This document shows positions 41,291 through 52,009 of a DNA stretch of 64,000 nt, one piece after another. Origin of the DNA: Verrucosispora sp. WMMD573 (GTDB lineage Bacteria; Actinomycetota; Actinomycetes; Mycobacteriales; Micromonosporaceae). Made by a program: the position numbers and the translations under genes. Numbering within the stretch: position 1 is the stretch's first letter; every line of letters starts with the position of its first letter. The stretch spans positions 1,550,001 to 1,614,000 of the forward strand of contig NZ_CP114901.1 of NCBI RefSeq assembly GCF_027497175.1, read 5' to 3'. A model generated the notes under the pieces. It had not been told where the DNA came from and did no database searches. It saw only the letters and a list, made by a program, of their open reading frames with translations.

Positions 41291-43152
41291 GGCCGCTCCC
41301 CATCGGTCACCGGGGCGTCGACGCCCGTCGTCTGGGCGCTGAGCACGGGTGCGGCGTCGGCGAAGCCGCTGCGTACCCGGGCCGCCTCCACCCGTTCGGC
41401 CGCCTGACGCAGATCTGTCGCGGTCCGGGCCGCCGGGCGGGCCTGCCGGGTCCGCGCGAGATATCGGGTGGCCTCGTCGTCCAACAGCACCGTCACCCGC
41501 TCCAGCAGGTCCTCCCGGGCCTTTCTGGCCAGCGTACGCACGGCCTGATCGCCGAAGATCGCCTGTAGCACCGCCTGACCGGCGAGGGTGGTGCCGGCGC
41601 CGGTGGCGACCTCCAGCCCGGTCGGGATGAAGGCGGTGGAGGCGAAGACAGCGATCATCACGGCCAGCCCGGTGGCGTTGACCGCGTACGCCGCTGTCCG
41701 CGCCACGAAGCGCCGGTCGGCGCCTTCGGCCCGGACCAGTTCCAGCACGCCGCGCTGCCAGTCGCGTACCAGGCGCTCGGCGCGCTGCGGCAGGTCGGCG
41801 GCATGGTGGGCGAGGTCGGGTTCGAGCAGGGCAGCGCCGGCCGGGTGCGCCTTCCATCCGGTGTACGCGTGCTCGGCGGCCTCCGCGGCCACTCCCCGCA
41901 GCAGGGTGACCAATTGCGACTCGATGGCGTCCCGCAGCTCGACGGCGGGCACCGGACGGCGGGAGAAGGCGGCCATGACGCGGTCCCGCAACCGGCCGAT
42001 CCTCGCTTCGAGGGTGCGGAGGAGGTCGCTGGTGCCGATGAACTCCTGCCAGCGGGCGAGCACCTCGCCACGGAGCAGTCGCCCGTCCCGCAGCCCCTGG
42101 TCGACGGTCCGGTTCGCGGCCCGGTACGCCGCACGTACCCGGTCGTCAAGCGCGTCGGCGGCGGCTGCCTGCTCGTCGACGGCGAGCGCGAGGCTCTCGA
42201 CTGTGGGTTGCAGCAGGGCAAGCGCGCCGCCAAGGGTCTGTCGGACCACCGCCGAACGGGCCTCCGCATCGGCGGCGAGCCGGGCGAACCAGTCCGCCAG
42301 CGGTGCGGTGCTGCGGCCCGGTAGCAGCCCCTGCCCGTCGACCCAGGTCTCCGGAAGCACGAACAGCGGCGCGGCGTCGAGACCCTGCTCGGCGAGCATC
42401 TCGGCGAGATGGGCGGCCACCTCGTCGGTAGCCTCCGCCGGTACCCGGTTGAGCACCAGGGCGAGTACCGCACCCCTGGCCCGGGCGTTGTGCAGCAGCT
42501 CCCAGGGGACGGCGTCGGCGTACCGGGCGGCGGTGGTGACGAAGAGCCAGAGGTCGGCGGCGGCGAGCAGTTGGTTGGCCAAAGCCCGGTTGGCGTCGAC
42601 CACCGAGTCGATGTCGGGGGCGTCCAGGAACGCCAGCCCCGGAGGGAGCGCCGGGGCGGTGACCAGATGCAGGGTGCGGGGATCGTCGCTGGGTTGGTTG
42701 GTGCGGGTGAGCCCCGGCAGCAGCTCTCCCCGGCGGAACCAGGCCGAGTCGGCCGGGTTGCAGACCAGTACCGGAGATCGGGTGGTCGGCCGCAGCACCC
42801 CGGCTGCGCTGACCCGGGCCTGCACCAGGCTGTTGACCAGGGTCGACTTGCCGGCGCCGGTGGATCCGCCGACCACCACGAGCAGCGGTGCGTCGAGGCG
42901 GGTCAGGCGGGGCAGCAGGTAGTCGTCGAGCTGGTCGGCGAGGGCGGCGACGGTGCGCGCGGCCAGCTCGGCCGAGGGCAGGGCCAGCGGGAACCGGGCC
43001 GCCCCGATCGCGGCGCGCAGGCTGGTCAGGGCGTCTGGCAGGGTGTCGTCCCCGGTGGGCGCGGGCCGGTCCTCGCCGGCGCCGGAGGACCCGGTGCGGG
43101 CTGCGACGGCGGGCGCGCCGGACGGTGAGGCGGAATCGCCGTGCGTCGTCAC
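41287..43152 (-). CDS. Dynamin-like GTPase, partner of the downstream gene
   Basis: 621 residues. G1 is GGSTGAGKST (about 97-106), then LRPTTRSPV, G3-like LDAPDIDSV and G4-like LNRVP. A long helical middle follows and a hydrophobic stretch (about 510-555) that could insert in membrane as a hairpin or paddle. The start is uncertain: GTG 43152 begins VTTHGD, while an in-frame TTG at 43188 adds 12 residues; neither has a good ribosome site. Coupled to the next GTPase by a 4-bp overlap, as expected for two subunits of one membrane-remodelling system. Confidence 0.8.
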   Translation of the reverse strand: MTTHGDSASPSGAPAVAARTGSSGAGEDRPAPTGDDTLPDALTSLRAAIGAARFPLALPSAELAARTVAALADQLDDYLLPRLTRLDAPLLVVVGGSTGAGKSTLVNSLVQARVSAAGVLRPTTRSPVLVCNPADSAWFRRGELLPGLTRTNQPSDDPRTLHLVTAPALPPGLAFLDAPDIDSVVDANRALANQLLAAADLWLFVTTAARYADAVPWELLHNARARGAVLALVLNRVPAEATDEVAAHLAEMLAEQGLDAAPLFVLPETWVDGQGLLPGRSTAPLADWFARLAADAEARSAVVRQTLGGALALLQPTVESLALAVDEQAAAADALDDRVRAAYRAANRTVDQGLRDGRLLRGEVLARWQEFIGTSDLLRTLEARIGRLRDRVMAAFSRRPVPAVELRDAIESQLVTLLRGVAAEAAEHAYTGWKAHPAGAALLEPDLAHHAADLPQRAERLVRDWQRGVLELVRAEGADRRFVARTAAYAVNATGLAVMIAVFASTAFIPTGLEVATGAGTTLAGQAVLQAIFGDQAVRTLARKAREDLLERVTVLLDDEATRYLARTRQARPAARTATDLRQAAERVEAARVRSGFADAAPVLSAQTTGVDAPVTDGERP

Positions 43153-43262
43153 CGCTAAAGCGTGCCCGACCGACACAAGGTAAGACAACCGGTCGGTAGG
43201 ACTGCTGAGTTGCGCCGATCCGACTCAACCCTGACTTGACGATTTCCGGAGGCGTGGCACTA

Positions 43263-43281
43263 TTGAGTCAAGTTCACTCAA
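43263..43281 (+). promoter_or_regulatory. HAIR element (HspR operator) of the dnaK operon
   Basis: TTGAGT-CAAGTTC-ACTCAA matches the core of the HspR consensus CTTGAGT-N7-ACTCAAG. CTTGAG (43282-43287) directly follows, so a second overlapping half-site is present. A TTGACG -35-like element lies at 43236-43241. The repressor is the hspR product encoded at the end of the same operon. Confidence 0.9.
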
Positions 43282-43373
43282 CTTGAGGTGGGGTCGCTGC
43301 GCACGGCACGCGCCGCGCAGCGGGACGGGAGGGCCCCGTCACCTGCTCAACGTAACGAAGCGAGGAAGCGAAG

Positions 43374-45251
<1,878 letters not shown>

Positions 45252-45297
45252 CGGTCCTGGCCACCCGAGCGCACGGGCAGAGGGATGAGGTAGTCGT

Positions 45298-46059
45298 ATG
45301 ACGGAGAAGCCACGAGCCGCCGACCCGGGTGACACCGGGTCGGCGCCGGGTGGCTCGGCGTCCGAGCCGGCCACCGGCGACGCGCCGCGGGTCGTCATCC
45401 GCAACAACCGCAAGATCAGTCAGATCCGCGAACCCGACGGTACGGCGGCGGACGCGGGACCTGACGTGCCAGCGGAGGGCCTGGTCGAGGAGGCCGAGGT
45501 CGTGGTCGACTCGATCGAGGTCGAGGCGAGCGCGCTCAGCGACGCGTCCACCGAGGGTCCGCCGGTCGTGGACGCACCGGCACAGCCGGTCGGGGAACCG
45601 GCCGAGCCGACCGCCGGCGGGCTGGGTGCCGAGCTGGAGGCGCTCCGCGCCGAGCTGGACGAACGCACCCGCGACGTGCAGCGGGTGTCGGCCGAGTACG
45701 CCAACTACCGCAAGCGGGTCGAACGCGACCGTGGCCTGGTCACCGAGCAGGCCACCGGGTCCGTGCTCGCCGCGCTGCTGCCGATCCTGGACGATCTCGA
45801 CCGGGCCCGGGAGCACGGCGATCTGGTCGGCCCGTTCGGTTCGGTGGCCGAGCAGCTCATCACCGCGCTGGGCAAGTTCGGGCTGACCCCGTTCGGTGAG
45901 CAGGGCGATCCGTTCGACCCGACGCGGCACGAGGCGGTGGCCCACCAGACCTCGGCCGACGTCACCGAGCCGACCTGCGTGCAGGTGATGCGGCGGGGCT
46001 ACCAGGTCGGTGAGCGACTGTTGCGGCCGGCGCTGGTCGCGGTCGCCGACCCGGAATAG
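45298..46059 (+). CDS. grpE: Nucleotide exchange factor GrpE
   Basis: 253 residues. The N-terminal ~110 residues are acidic and disordered. A coiled coil (about 100-140) and the GrpE core follow with VSAEYANYRKRVERD, ILDDLDRAREHGDL, and the conserved VMRRGYQVGERLLRPALVAV C-terminal segment in parts. It releases ADP from DnaK. It lies 46 bp after dnaK and 85 bp before dnaJ in one operon. Confidence 0.97.
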   Translation: MTEKPRAADPGDTGSAPGGSASEPATGDAPRVVIRNNRKISQIREPDGTAADAGPDVPAEGLVEEAEVVVDSIEVEASALSDASTEGPPVVDAPAQPVGEPAEPTAGGLGAELEALRAELDERTRDVQRVSAEYANYRKRVERDRGLVTEQATGSVLAALLPILDDLDRAREHGDLVGPFGSVAEQLITALGKFGLTPFGEQGDPFDPTRHEAVAHQTSADVTEPTCVQVMRRGYQVGERLLRPALVAVADPE

Positions 46060-46144
46060 TGCGCGACGGTGATCCGGCCGCCCCGCTCGCCGAGACCCGG
46101 CGGGCGGGGCGGACCGGGCCCGGAGGTGGGGAGGAGGTGTACGG

Positions 46145-47320
46145 GTGAGTTCGAAGGACTGGATCGAGAAGGACTACTACGCGGTCCTGGGCGTGCCGAA
46201 AGCCGCACCGGCTGACGAGATCAAGAAGGCGTACCGCAAGCTGGCCCGCGAGTCGCACCCGGACCACAACCCCGGCGACGCCAAGGCCGAGGAACGCTTC
46301 AAGGCGGTGTCCGAGGCGTACGCGGTGCTCGGCGACGACGCGAAGCGCCGCGAGTACGACGAGATGCGCTCGCTGTTCGGCTCGGGCGCGTTCCGGCGCG
46401 GTGCCCGGCAGGGCGGCCAGCCGGGCGGTGTGCCGTTCGACGTCTCCGACCTGTTCGGTGGCGCGCAGTCAGGTGGTGGTCGGTTCGCCGGTGGCAACAT
46501 CTCCGACCTGTTCAGTTCGATCTTCTCCGGCGGTGGCGGGGGTGCGGGCGCGCCGGGTCCGGCCCGGGGCCGGGACATCGAGACCGAGGTGGCGCTCGAC
46601 TTCGACGACGCGGTACGCGGCGTGACCCTGCCGCTGACGCTGCGCGCACCGGGTGTCTGCGACACCTGCCACGGCAACGGTGCCAAGCCCGGCACCGTGC
46701 CGCGCACCTGCCCGGTCTGCCACGGTGCCGGGGTCACCAACCGGAACCAGGGCGCGTTCAGCTTCTCCGAGCCCTGCCGCAACTGCCAGGGCGTGGGCAC
46801 GGTGGTGGACGAGAAGTGCCCGGAGTGCCAGGGCACCGGCGGGGTCACCAAGACCCGCACGCTCAACGTCCGCTTTCCCACCGGGGTGGCCGACGGCCAA
46901 CGGATCCGGCTGGCCGGCCGAGGCGAGCCGGGTGAGCGCGGCGGTCCGGCGGGTGATCTGTTCGTGCACGTGAAGGTCCGCCCGGACGAGGTGTTCGGGC
47001 GCACCGGCGACGACCTCACCCTGACCGTGCCGATCACGTTCGCGGAGGCCGTCCTCGGCACCGACCTGCGGGTGCCGACGCTCGACGGCCCGGTGACCCT
47101 GCGGGTGCCGCCGGGCACGCCGAGCGGCCGGGTCCTGCGGGCCCGGGGCAAGGGGGTCAGCCGCCGGGACGGACAGCAGGGCGATCTGCTGGTCACCCTG
47201 GACGTCGTGGTTCCGGCGCGGATCTCGGACGAGGCACGGGCCGCGTTGGAGACGTTCGCCGAGCAGACCCCGCCGGCGGCCCGGGAACATCTCGACGCGC
47301 GGGTGCGTCGGTTCGGTTGA
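46145..47320 (+). CDS. dnaJ: Chaperone DnaJ
   Basis: 391 residues. A J domain with the HPD motif (SHPDHNPGD) is followed by a Gly-rich region, four CxxCxGxG zinc-finger repeats (CDTCHGNG, CPVCHGAG, CRNCQGVG, CPECQGTG) and the C-terminal substrate-binding domain. GGAGGAGG precedes GTG 46145. It stimulates DnaK ATPase and delivers clients. Confidence 0.97.
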   Translation: MSSKDWIEKDYYAVLGVPKAAPADEIKKAYRKLARESHPDHNPGDAKAEERFKAVSEAYAVLGDDAKRREYDEMRSLFGSGAFRRGARQGGQPGGVPFDVSDLFGGAQSGGGRFAGGNISDLFSSIFSGGGGGAGAPGPARGRDIETEVALDFDDAVRGVTLPLTLRAPGVCDTCHGNGAKPGTVPRTCPVCHGAGVTNRNQGAFSFSEPCRNCQGVGTVVDEKCPECQGTGGVTKTRTLNVRFPTGVADGQRIRLAGRGEPGERGGPAGDLFVHVKVRPDEVFGRTGDDLTLTVPITFAEAVLGTDLRVPTLDGPVTLRVPPGTPSGRVLRARGKGVSRRDGQQGDLLVTLDVVVPARISDEARAALETFAEQTPPAAREHLDARVRRFG

Positions 47321-47348
47321 TCGGTGAAGCGGTGCGGAGGTGAGCGGG

Positions 47349-47786
47349 ATGGACGGGTTCGTCGGCTCGGATGACCCGGCATACGAGGCCAAGGTGCTGA
47401 TGATCTCGGTAGCGGCGCGGATGGCGGGCATGCATCCGCAGACGCTGCGCCAATACGACCGGCTCGGCCTGGTGCAGGCCGGCCGGGCGGCCGGTGGCGG
47501 ACGGCGGTACAGCGTCCGGGACGTGGTGCTGCTGCGCGAGGTGCAGCGGCTCAGCCAGGACGACGGCGTCAACCTCGCCGGGATCAAGCGGATCATCGGG
47601 CTGGAGCGACTGCTGGAGCAGGCGCAGCAGCGGGTCGCCCAGCTGGAGGCGGAGCTCGACGCCGCGTACCGCCGGATGGCCGAGCTGGAGTCGCTGGCCC
47701 GCTTCCCCGGTCGGGATCTCGTCCCCACCAACCAGACCTCTACCGCCCTGGTGGTCTGGCGTCCCCGACGCAGCCCCGGGCGCTGA
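47349..47786 (+). CDS. hspR: Heat-shock repressor HspR (MerR family)
   Basis: 145 residues. A MerR-type winged helix-turn-helix (MISVAARMAGMHPQTLRQYDR in parts, then GGRRYSVRDVVLLREVQ) is followed by a coiled coil of heptads (LERLLEQAQQRVAQLEAEL). HspR binds HAIR sites with DnaK as co-repressor, so this operon is self-regulating. ATG 47349 fits the GGAGGTGAG upstream better than GTG 47340. Confidence 0.95.
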   Translation: MDGFVGSDDPAYEAKVLMISVAARMAGMHPQTLRQYDRLGLVQAGRAAGGGRRYSVRDVVLLREVQRLSQDDGVNLAGIKRIIGLERLLEQAQQRVAQLEAELDAAYRRMAELESLARFPGRDLVPTNQTSTALVVWRPRRSPGR

Positions 47787-47800
47787 CGCGCCGCTCTGGC

Positions 47801-47837
47801 AAAGGGTGTGGCTCCGACCTGCGGAGCCACACCCTTT
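47801..47837 (+). terminator. Terminator of the dnaK operon
   Basis: AAAGGGTGTGGCTCCG (47801-47816) pairs perfectly over 16 bp with CGGAGCCACACCCTTT (47822-47837) around a 5-nt loop. Confidence 0.9.
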
Positions 47838-47965
47838 CGCATGTCCGCGGGCGGTGCGCTGCTCGTGTTCTCGCAAACCCGAGCGCGCGACGGGTTGTCT
47901 CGACTAGTCTTCAGAAATCAGGTTGAAACCATCTCAATCCGGACTCCGATCTGGCGGGGGGAGCC

Positions 47966-48202
47966 ATGACGGAAGCGGCGAGGAAGGTGGCCGAGGAGAC
48001 GGAGCAACGCCTCGACGACCTGGCTGAGAGCGTCCAGCACCGGTTCGACCGGATCACCAAGGGGCGGCTCTCGGACCAGATCCAGACCGGCAGGTTCAGC
48101 GGCCGGGACGATCGGGGCACCGTGGGCAGCGGCCAGGTCGGCCGTGGTGCCGGAGAGGTGCGCAGCGACCAGCACCGTCGCGAGCGGGGCAGGTCGCGCT
48201 GA
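47966..48202 (+). CDS. Small charged protein of unknown function
   Basis: 78 residues, rich in Arg, Glu, Gln, Asp and Gly. The first half is a likely amphipathic helix (RKVAEETEQRLDDLAESVQHRFD in pieces); the second half is disordered and Gly/Arg-rich. GGGGGGAG lies 5 nt before ATG 47966. It is bracketed by terminators, so it is its own unit. It could be a CsbD- or antitoxin-like small stress protein, but no family is recognised. Confidence 0.65.
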   Translation: MTEAARKVAEETEQRLDDLAESVQHRFDRITKGRLSDQIQTGRFSGRDDRGTVGSGQVGRGAGEVRSDQHRRERGRSR

Positions 48203-48215
48203 CGATCCGCCGACG

Positions 48216-48250
48216 TGCGGGCCGGGAGCCACGGGGGGTCCCGGCCCGCA
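48216..48250. terminator. Bidirectional terminator hairpin
   Basis: TGCGGGCCGGGA (48216-48227) pairs with TCCCGGCCCGCA (48239-48250) over 11 nt, between convergent genes. Confidence 0.8.
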
Positions 48251-48265
48251 TCTCCCCGAGGTCTC

Positions 48266-48694
48266 TCAAAGCCGGCGGTTCTCCCGCACCAGCCCGCCCT
48301 CGCACCACTCGCGGTATACGAAAAGCTCCGGTCGGGTCAGCAGCACCCGGCTGTTGTGCGCCCAGGTGCGCATGATCTCGTCGCCGTTGCGCTCGGCCTG
48401 GTCCACCAGCTTCCGGAAGCGACGCTTCGGGTGTGCCCGGAAGTTCGTCCGGATCCCGTCGGCGGCGTAGATGTAGAGACAGTGCAGCGCGAACCGGCGC
48501 GCCGGGCAGCGAGTGTCCATGGCGAGGTCGAACAGCGTCATCACCAACCGGTCACCGGAGACCAGTAGGTCCCAGTCCGGCGGCATCGACGTCAACGGGA
48601 CGGAATCGGGGTGGTAGGCCCACGCTCGCAACTCCGCCGGGGTTGGGTCGACGGGGTTGGCGAAGCCGTGGAACGCTGACTCCTGCACGCTCAC
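48266..48694 (-). CDS. Protein of unknown function
   Basis: 142 residues, soluble, rich in Arg, Trp, Tyr and Asp (PADLRAWAYHPDS-like segment, then MPPDWDLLVSGDRLVMTLFDLAMD in parts). The C-terminal part resembles small conserved actinobacterial proteins of unknown function. GTG 48694 has AAGG about 11 nt upstream; longer frames add about 40 low-quality residues. Confidence 0.7.
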   Translation of the reverse strand: MSVQESAFHGFANPVDPTPAELRAWAYHPDSVPLTSMPPDWDLLVSGDRLVMTLFDLAMDTRCPARRFALHCLYIYAADGIRTNFRAHPKRRFRKLVDQAERNGDEIMRTWAHNSRVLLTRPELFVYREWCEGGLVRENRRL

Positions 48695-48871
48695 CGGCCA
48701 ACCTTCCGCTTTCGCCCGCGGCGGCGTGTGCCTCCGCGAACCCTGGCTGCTGGGGCGACACGTTAACGCGGTACCGGCGAGTACCGGTAGACCCTTCGGG
48801 AAGCAATTCGGCATCTGTTGGTCGACAGGGGCCGTCCGGACGGCCGGACCGGGCGGGGTGCGGGGCCCCGC

Positions 48872-50077
48872 TCAGTCGACCACCGGTGCCGGTGGCGTCC
48901 GTTGGGCCCTGGCCCGTGCTCGCAGCCACTGCTTGAACCAGTGCAGATCCGGCAGCCGGGCGAGCATCGGCCCGGTCACCACCGTGATCAGTACGTACGC
49001 GGTGGCGAGCGCCGCCAACTGCGGCTCGACGCCGCCAGCGGCCACCGCCAGCCCCGCGATGACGATGGAGAACTCTCCTCGGGGTACGAGTGCCAGCCCG
49101 GCCCGCCAGCGTCCCGGCTCGGCGATTCCGGCCCGACGAGCCGCCAGGTAGCCGGTCAACGTCTTCGTGCCCATCGTCACGAACGCGAGCAGCAGCGCCG
49201 GCAGCAGCACCGGCGGAATGCCCCGTGGGTCGGTGACCAGGCCGAAGAAGACGAAGAAGACGGCGGCGAACAGGTCCCGCAGCGGCGTCAGCAGTTCCGT
49301 GGCGTGGTGGGCGACCGGACCGGAGAGCGCGATGCCGACCAGGAACGCGCCGACCGCCGCCGAGACCTGGAGTTTCGCCGCCACCCCGGCCACCAGCAGG
49401 GTCAGGCCGAGCACGCCGAGCAGCAGCGCCTCGGCGTCGTCGGCCGACATGAAGCGGGAGATCACCTTGCCGTAGCGGACGGCAACCACCAGCACCGCGA
49501 TGACGGTCAGCACGGCGACGGCCAGCCCGACGCCGCCCTTGGCCAGGCCGACGCCGGCCAGCAGGGCGGTCACCAGGGGGAGGTAGAACGCCATCGCCAG
49601 ATCCTCGATCACCAGCACCGAGAGCACCACCGGTGTCTCGCGGTTACCGAGCCGGCCCAGGTCGGCGAGGAGCTTGGCGATCACGCCGGAGGACGAGATC
49701 CAGGTAATTCCGGCGAGTACCACCGCCGACACCCAACCCCAGCCCAGCAGCAGCGCGAACGCCGCCCCGGGCAGCGCGTTGAGCAGCGCGTCGATCAGCC
49801 CGGCAGGCGCGGACGCCCGCAGGTTGCCGACCAGTTCGCCGGCCGAGTACTCCAGACCGAGCATCACCAGCAGCAGGATCACGCCGATCTCCGCGCCGAC
49901 GGCGAAGAACTCCTCGCTGGCGTTGAGTTCCACGATGCCGCCGTGGCCGAAGGCGAGCCCGGCGAGCAGGTACAGCGGGATCGGCGACAGCCCGATCCGG
50001 CGGCTGAGCCGCCCGAGCAGACCGAGCAGGAACAGCAGCGCACCGACTTCGACAAGCAGCGTCGTGGTCTCGTGCAT
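48872..50077 (-). CDS. khtU: K+/H+ antiporter membrane subunit, CPA2 family (KhtU-like)
   Basis: 401 residues with about 12 membrane helices. The Kef/CPA2 pattern is present: GLEYSAGEL, ITWISSSGVIAKLL, VLVIEDLAMAFYLPL with the conserved Asp, and LVPRGEFSIVIAGLA. It lacks the C-terminal RCK domain; that part is the separate protein encoded 7 bp upstream, as in the B. subtilis KhtTU system. It probably exports K+ or another cation in exchange for protons. Confidence 0.9.
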   Translation of the reverse strand: MHETTTLLVEVGALLFLLGLLGRLSRRIGLSPIPLYLLAGLAFGHGGIVELNASEEFFAVGAEIGVILLLVMLGLEYSAGELVGNLRASAPAGLIDALLNALPGAAFALLLGWGWVSAVVLAGITWISSSGVIAKLLADLGRLGNRETPVVLSVLVIEDLAMAFYLPLVTALLAGVGLAKGGVGLAVAVLTVIAVLVVAVRYGKVISRFMSADDAEALLLGVLGLTLLVAGVAAKLQVSAAVGAFLVGIALSGPVAHHATELLTPLRDLFAAVFFVFFGLVTDPRGIPPVLLPALLLAFVTMGTKTLTGYLAARRAGIAEPGRWRAGLALVPRGEFSIVIAGLAVAAGGVEPQLAALATAYVLITVVTGPMLARLPDLHWFKQWLRARARAQRTPPAPVVD

Positions 50078-50084
50078 CCGTGCC

Positions 50085-50585
50085 TCAGCCGTCCGGATCG
50101 CCGTCGGCGAAGATCGCCGTCACAGCATCGAGGCCGTGGCGGGTCCCGACGACAACCACCACGTCGCCTGCGGCGAACCGAAACGACGGAGCCGGAGAGA
50201 CGTTCACCTCGCCTTCGCGCAGGACGGCCACGATGGAAGCGCCGGTACGGGTCCGGGCCTTGGTGTCGCCCAACGGCCGGTTGACGTACGGCGAGGAGGC
50301 CGGAATCGCGACCTGTTCGGTGAGCAGCCCGGCGGCCTGCTCCCGCAGCCCGGAGAGCTGGCCGAGCATGAGCGAGGCGCCGAGGATGTCGGCCAGCGCC
50401 TCGGCCTCGTCGTCGGTGAGCGGGATGTCCGCCGCGCTGGCGTCCGGGTCGTCCGGGTCGTACAGGACAAGGTCCCGGCGGCCATTGCGATGGGAGACCA
50501 CGCCCAGGCGACGGCCGGACTCCGTCACCAGTTCGTGGCGGACACCGATCCCCGGTAAGGCAGTCTGTTCGACACGTACTCGCAC
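50085..50585 (-). CDS. khtT: RCK_C (TrkA-C) regulatory subunit, KhtT-like
   Basis: 166 residues. An N-terminal KhtT-like domain has LPGIGVRHEL and DIPLTDDEAEALADILGAS. It is followed by an RCK_C domain (about 85-160) with IVAVLREGEVNVSP and FRFAAGDVVVVVGT. In B. subtilis the KhtT RCK_C domain binds c-di-AMP and controls KhtU. GTATG spacing gives the start at 50585 (ATG or GTG-type codon at the head of MRVRVEQ). First gene of a two-gene operon. Confidence 0.9.
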   Translation of the reverse strand: MRVRVEQTALPGIGVRHELVTESGRRLGVVSHRNGRRDLVLYDPDDPDASAADIPLTDDEAEALADILGASLMLGQLSGLREQAAGLLTEQVAIPASSPYVNRPLGDTKARTRTGASIVAVLREGEVNVSPAPSFRFAAGDVVVVVGTRHGLDAVTAIFADGDPDG

Positions 50586-50665
50586 CCCGGCAACGCTACC
50601 GGCCCGCCGCCGGACGTACGGAGCCGGCGCAGCGGGTACGACACGCGCGCCGGCCGCTTGACGGC

Positions 50666-51238
50666 TCAGACGAACTCGGTGAGCCGGCAGGTCAGCGGGG
50701 GCCGGTCAACGCGGCTCACGGTCACCGCGACCAGGCAGCCCCGCTCGGGGTCGAGGACGATCCGCAGCGTCCGACGGTCCGGCAGGGCGAAGCCGTTGTA
50801 CGGTGACGGTTCGTTACCCAGCGGGCTGGCGTCGATGTGGACCAGGCCGGTGGCGTCCGGCTCGGTCACCGCCGACACCACGACCCGGGACAGCAGGTCC
50901 ACCGGGCGGAGCAACTCCACCAACCAGGCGTCCACGACCGCCGGCCACGAGTAGAAGTACCGGGGGTCGTCCCGCGAGTCCTCCTCCGGCACCGGGGAGC
51001 TGAGCTGCTCGCCGTCGCCGCTCACCTGCACCAGGTGCCGGCCGTCGCAGCGGCGGTGCACCTCGCCGTCGGCGTCCCTGACGGTGTACGACCAGCGCAG
51101 CAGGCCGGGAGCGGCCAGCCGGTGTTCGGACAGGTGCTGGACGGTGCCGTCCGGACCGGTCGTGCCGACGGTCGCGGTCGCCGACGCCACCGCGTCACGG
51201 GTCACCAGGGACAGCCACCTTGTCACGTTGATCTGCAT
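50666..51238 (-). CDS. Protein of unknown function
   Basis: 190 residues, soluble, beta-rich, without a motif I recognise; two Cys only. GGAGGGACGG precedes the ATG at 51238. Its start lies inside the 3' end of the next upstream gene (44-bp overlap), which suggests coupled translation. It runs in the same direction as the khtTU genes but is separated from khtT by 80 bp. Confidence 0.68.
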   Translation of the reverse strand: MQINVTRWLSLVTRDAVASATATVGTTGPDGTVQHLSEHRLAAPGLLRWSYTVRDADGEVHRRCDGRHLVQVSGDGEQLSSPVPEEDSRDDPRYFYSWPAVVDAWLVELLRPVDLLSRVVVSAVTEPDATGLVHIDASPLGNEPSPYNGFALPDRRTLRIVLDPERGCLVAVTVSRVDRPPLTCRLTEFV

Positions 51239-51650
51239 GCCGTCCCTCCATCTGGTCGACTCTGACCACCCATGATGCCGACACGACGGGCACCTCCTCG
51301 GTGGAAGTGGGACCTACGAGTACGGGCCAGGCAGCGTGCACGACCCAGTACCCGCCCGCTTCGACGTCGAGGGCCACATCCACCTGGGCCGGCCGGTCAC
51401 CGCCACCGGTGCGCGAGCAGAACGCGGCCGGGGTCGAGTAGCCGCAGATCGTCTCGGTGCCGGCGTCCTCGTCCGGAATCCCGTCGGCTCCCGTGCCGGG
51501 ATAGCGGTAGAGGACCACGCGGGACGGCAACTGCGCTGTCCTGAACTCCATGGTCACTCGTCGGGTCGTCCCGGTGAGCCGGGCCGCGGGCCAGTCGACG
51601 TGTCGTGGCGGGCCGGTGAGCGGACCGCCACGAGCCGACCAGTCCACCAT
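51195..51650 (-). CDS. Protein of unknown function, overlapping the downstream gene
   Basis: 151 residues. A basic N-terminus is followed by a region with PSRVVLYRYPGTG and CGYSTPAAFCSRTGG. GGAG lies 5 nt before ATG 51650. The last 44 bp overlap the next gene in another frame. Coding status is supported by the ribosome site and composition only. Confidence 0.55.
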   Translation of the reverse strand: MVDWSARGGPLTGPPRHVDWPAARLTGTTRRVTMEFRTAQLPSRVVLYRYPGTGADGIPDEDAGTETICGYSTPAAFCSRTGGGDRPAQVDVALDVEAGGYWVVHAAWPVLVGPTSTEEVPVVSASWVVRVDQMEGRHADQRDKVAVPGDP

Positions 51651-52009
51651 GATTCTCCGTAGTGGCTCTCGTCGTCCCCCGGCGACGAGGCTCAGTGCCG
51701 GCGGCTCCAGCGGAGCGGTGCGCAGCGCGTCGGACAGGAAGGGGGTGTCGCCGTTCTGGCGGGTGCCGCCGGTCGGTCCGTCGCTCTGGCTCTATCCCGG
51801 CGCGGGCGGGCCGCCATGATGTTGACGCGGTGTGATGGTGGATCTCCGTTTCGGGCCGGTGAGGTATTTCGAGCGTGTTGCGGGGCCGACCCGGACCTGG
51901 TACTTGGCGTCCAGCAACTAGTGACACAGCTCACACCGCTTGGGTTGAGTGGAATAGACTCAACTCTGGTTCTGTCGGTACCAGTGGACACACCGATCCA
52001 GGGGAGCCC
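51651..52009. other. Intergenic region upstream of clpB
   Basis: 359 bp. It includes the clpB HAIR element (51945-51963) with an overlapping TAGACT -10 (51955-51960), and a short CTCGTCG/CGACGAG hairpin near 51670-51690. No gene is supported on either strand. Confidence 0.6.
51945..51963 (+). promoter_or_regulatory. HAIR element (HspR operator) of clpB
   Basis: TTGAGT-GGAATAG-ACTCAA is a perfect HAIR core with a 7-nt spacer, the same as at dnaK. The spacer and right arm include TAGACT, a likely -10, so HspR binding should exclude polymerase. It lies 46 bp before ATG 52010. Confidence 0.92.
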
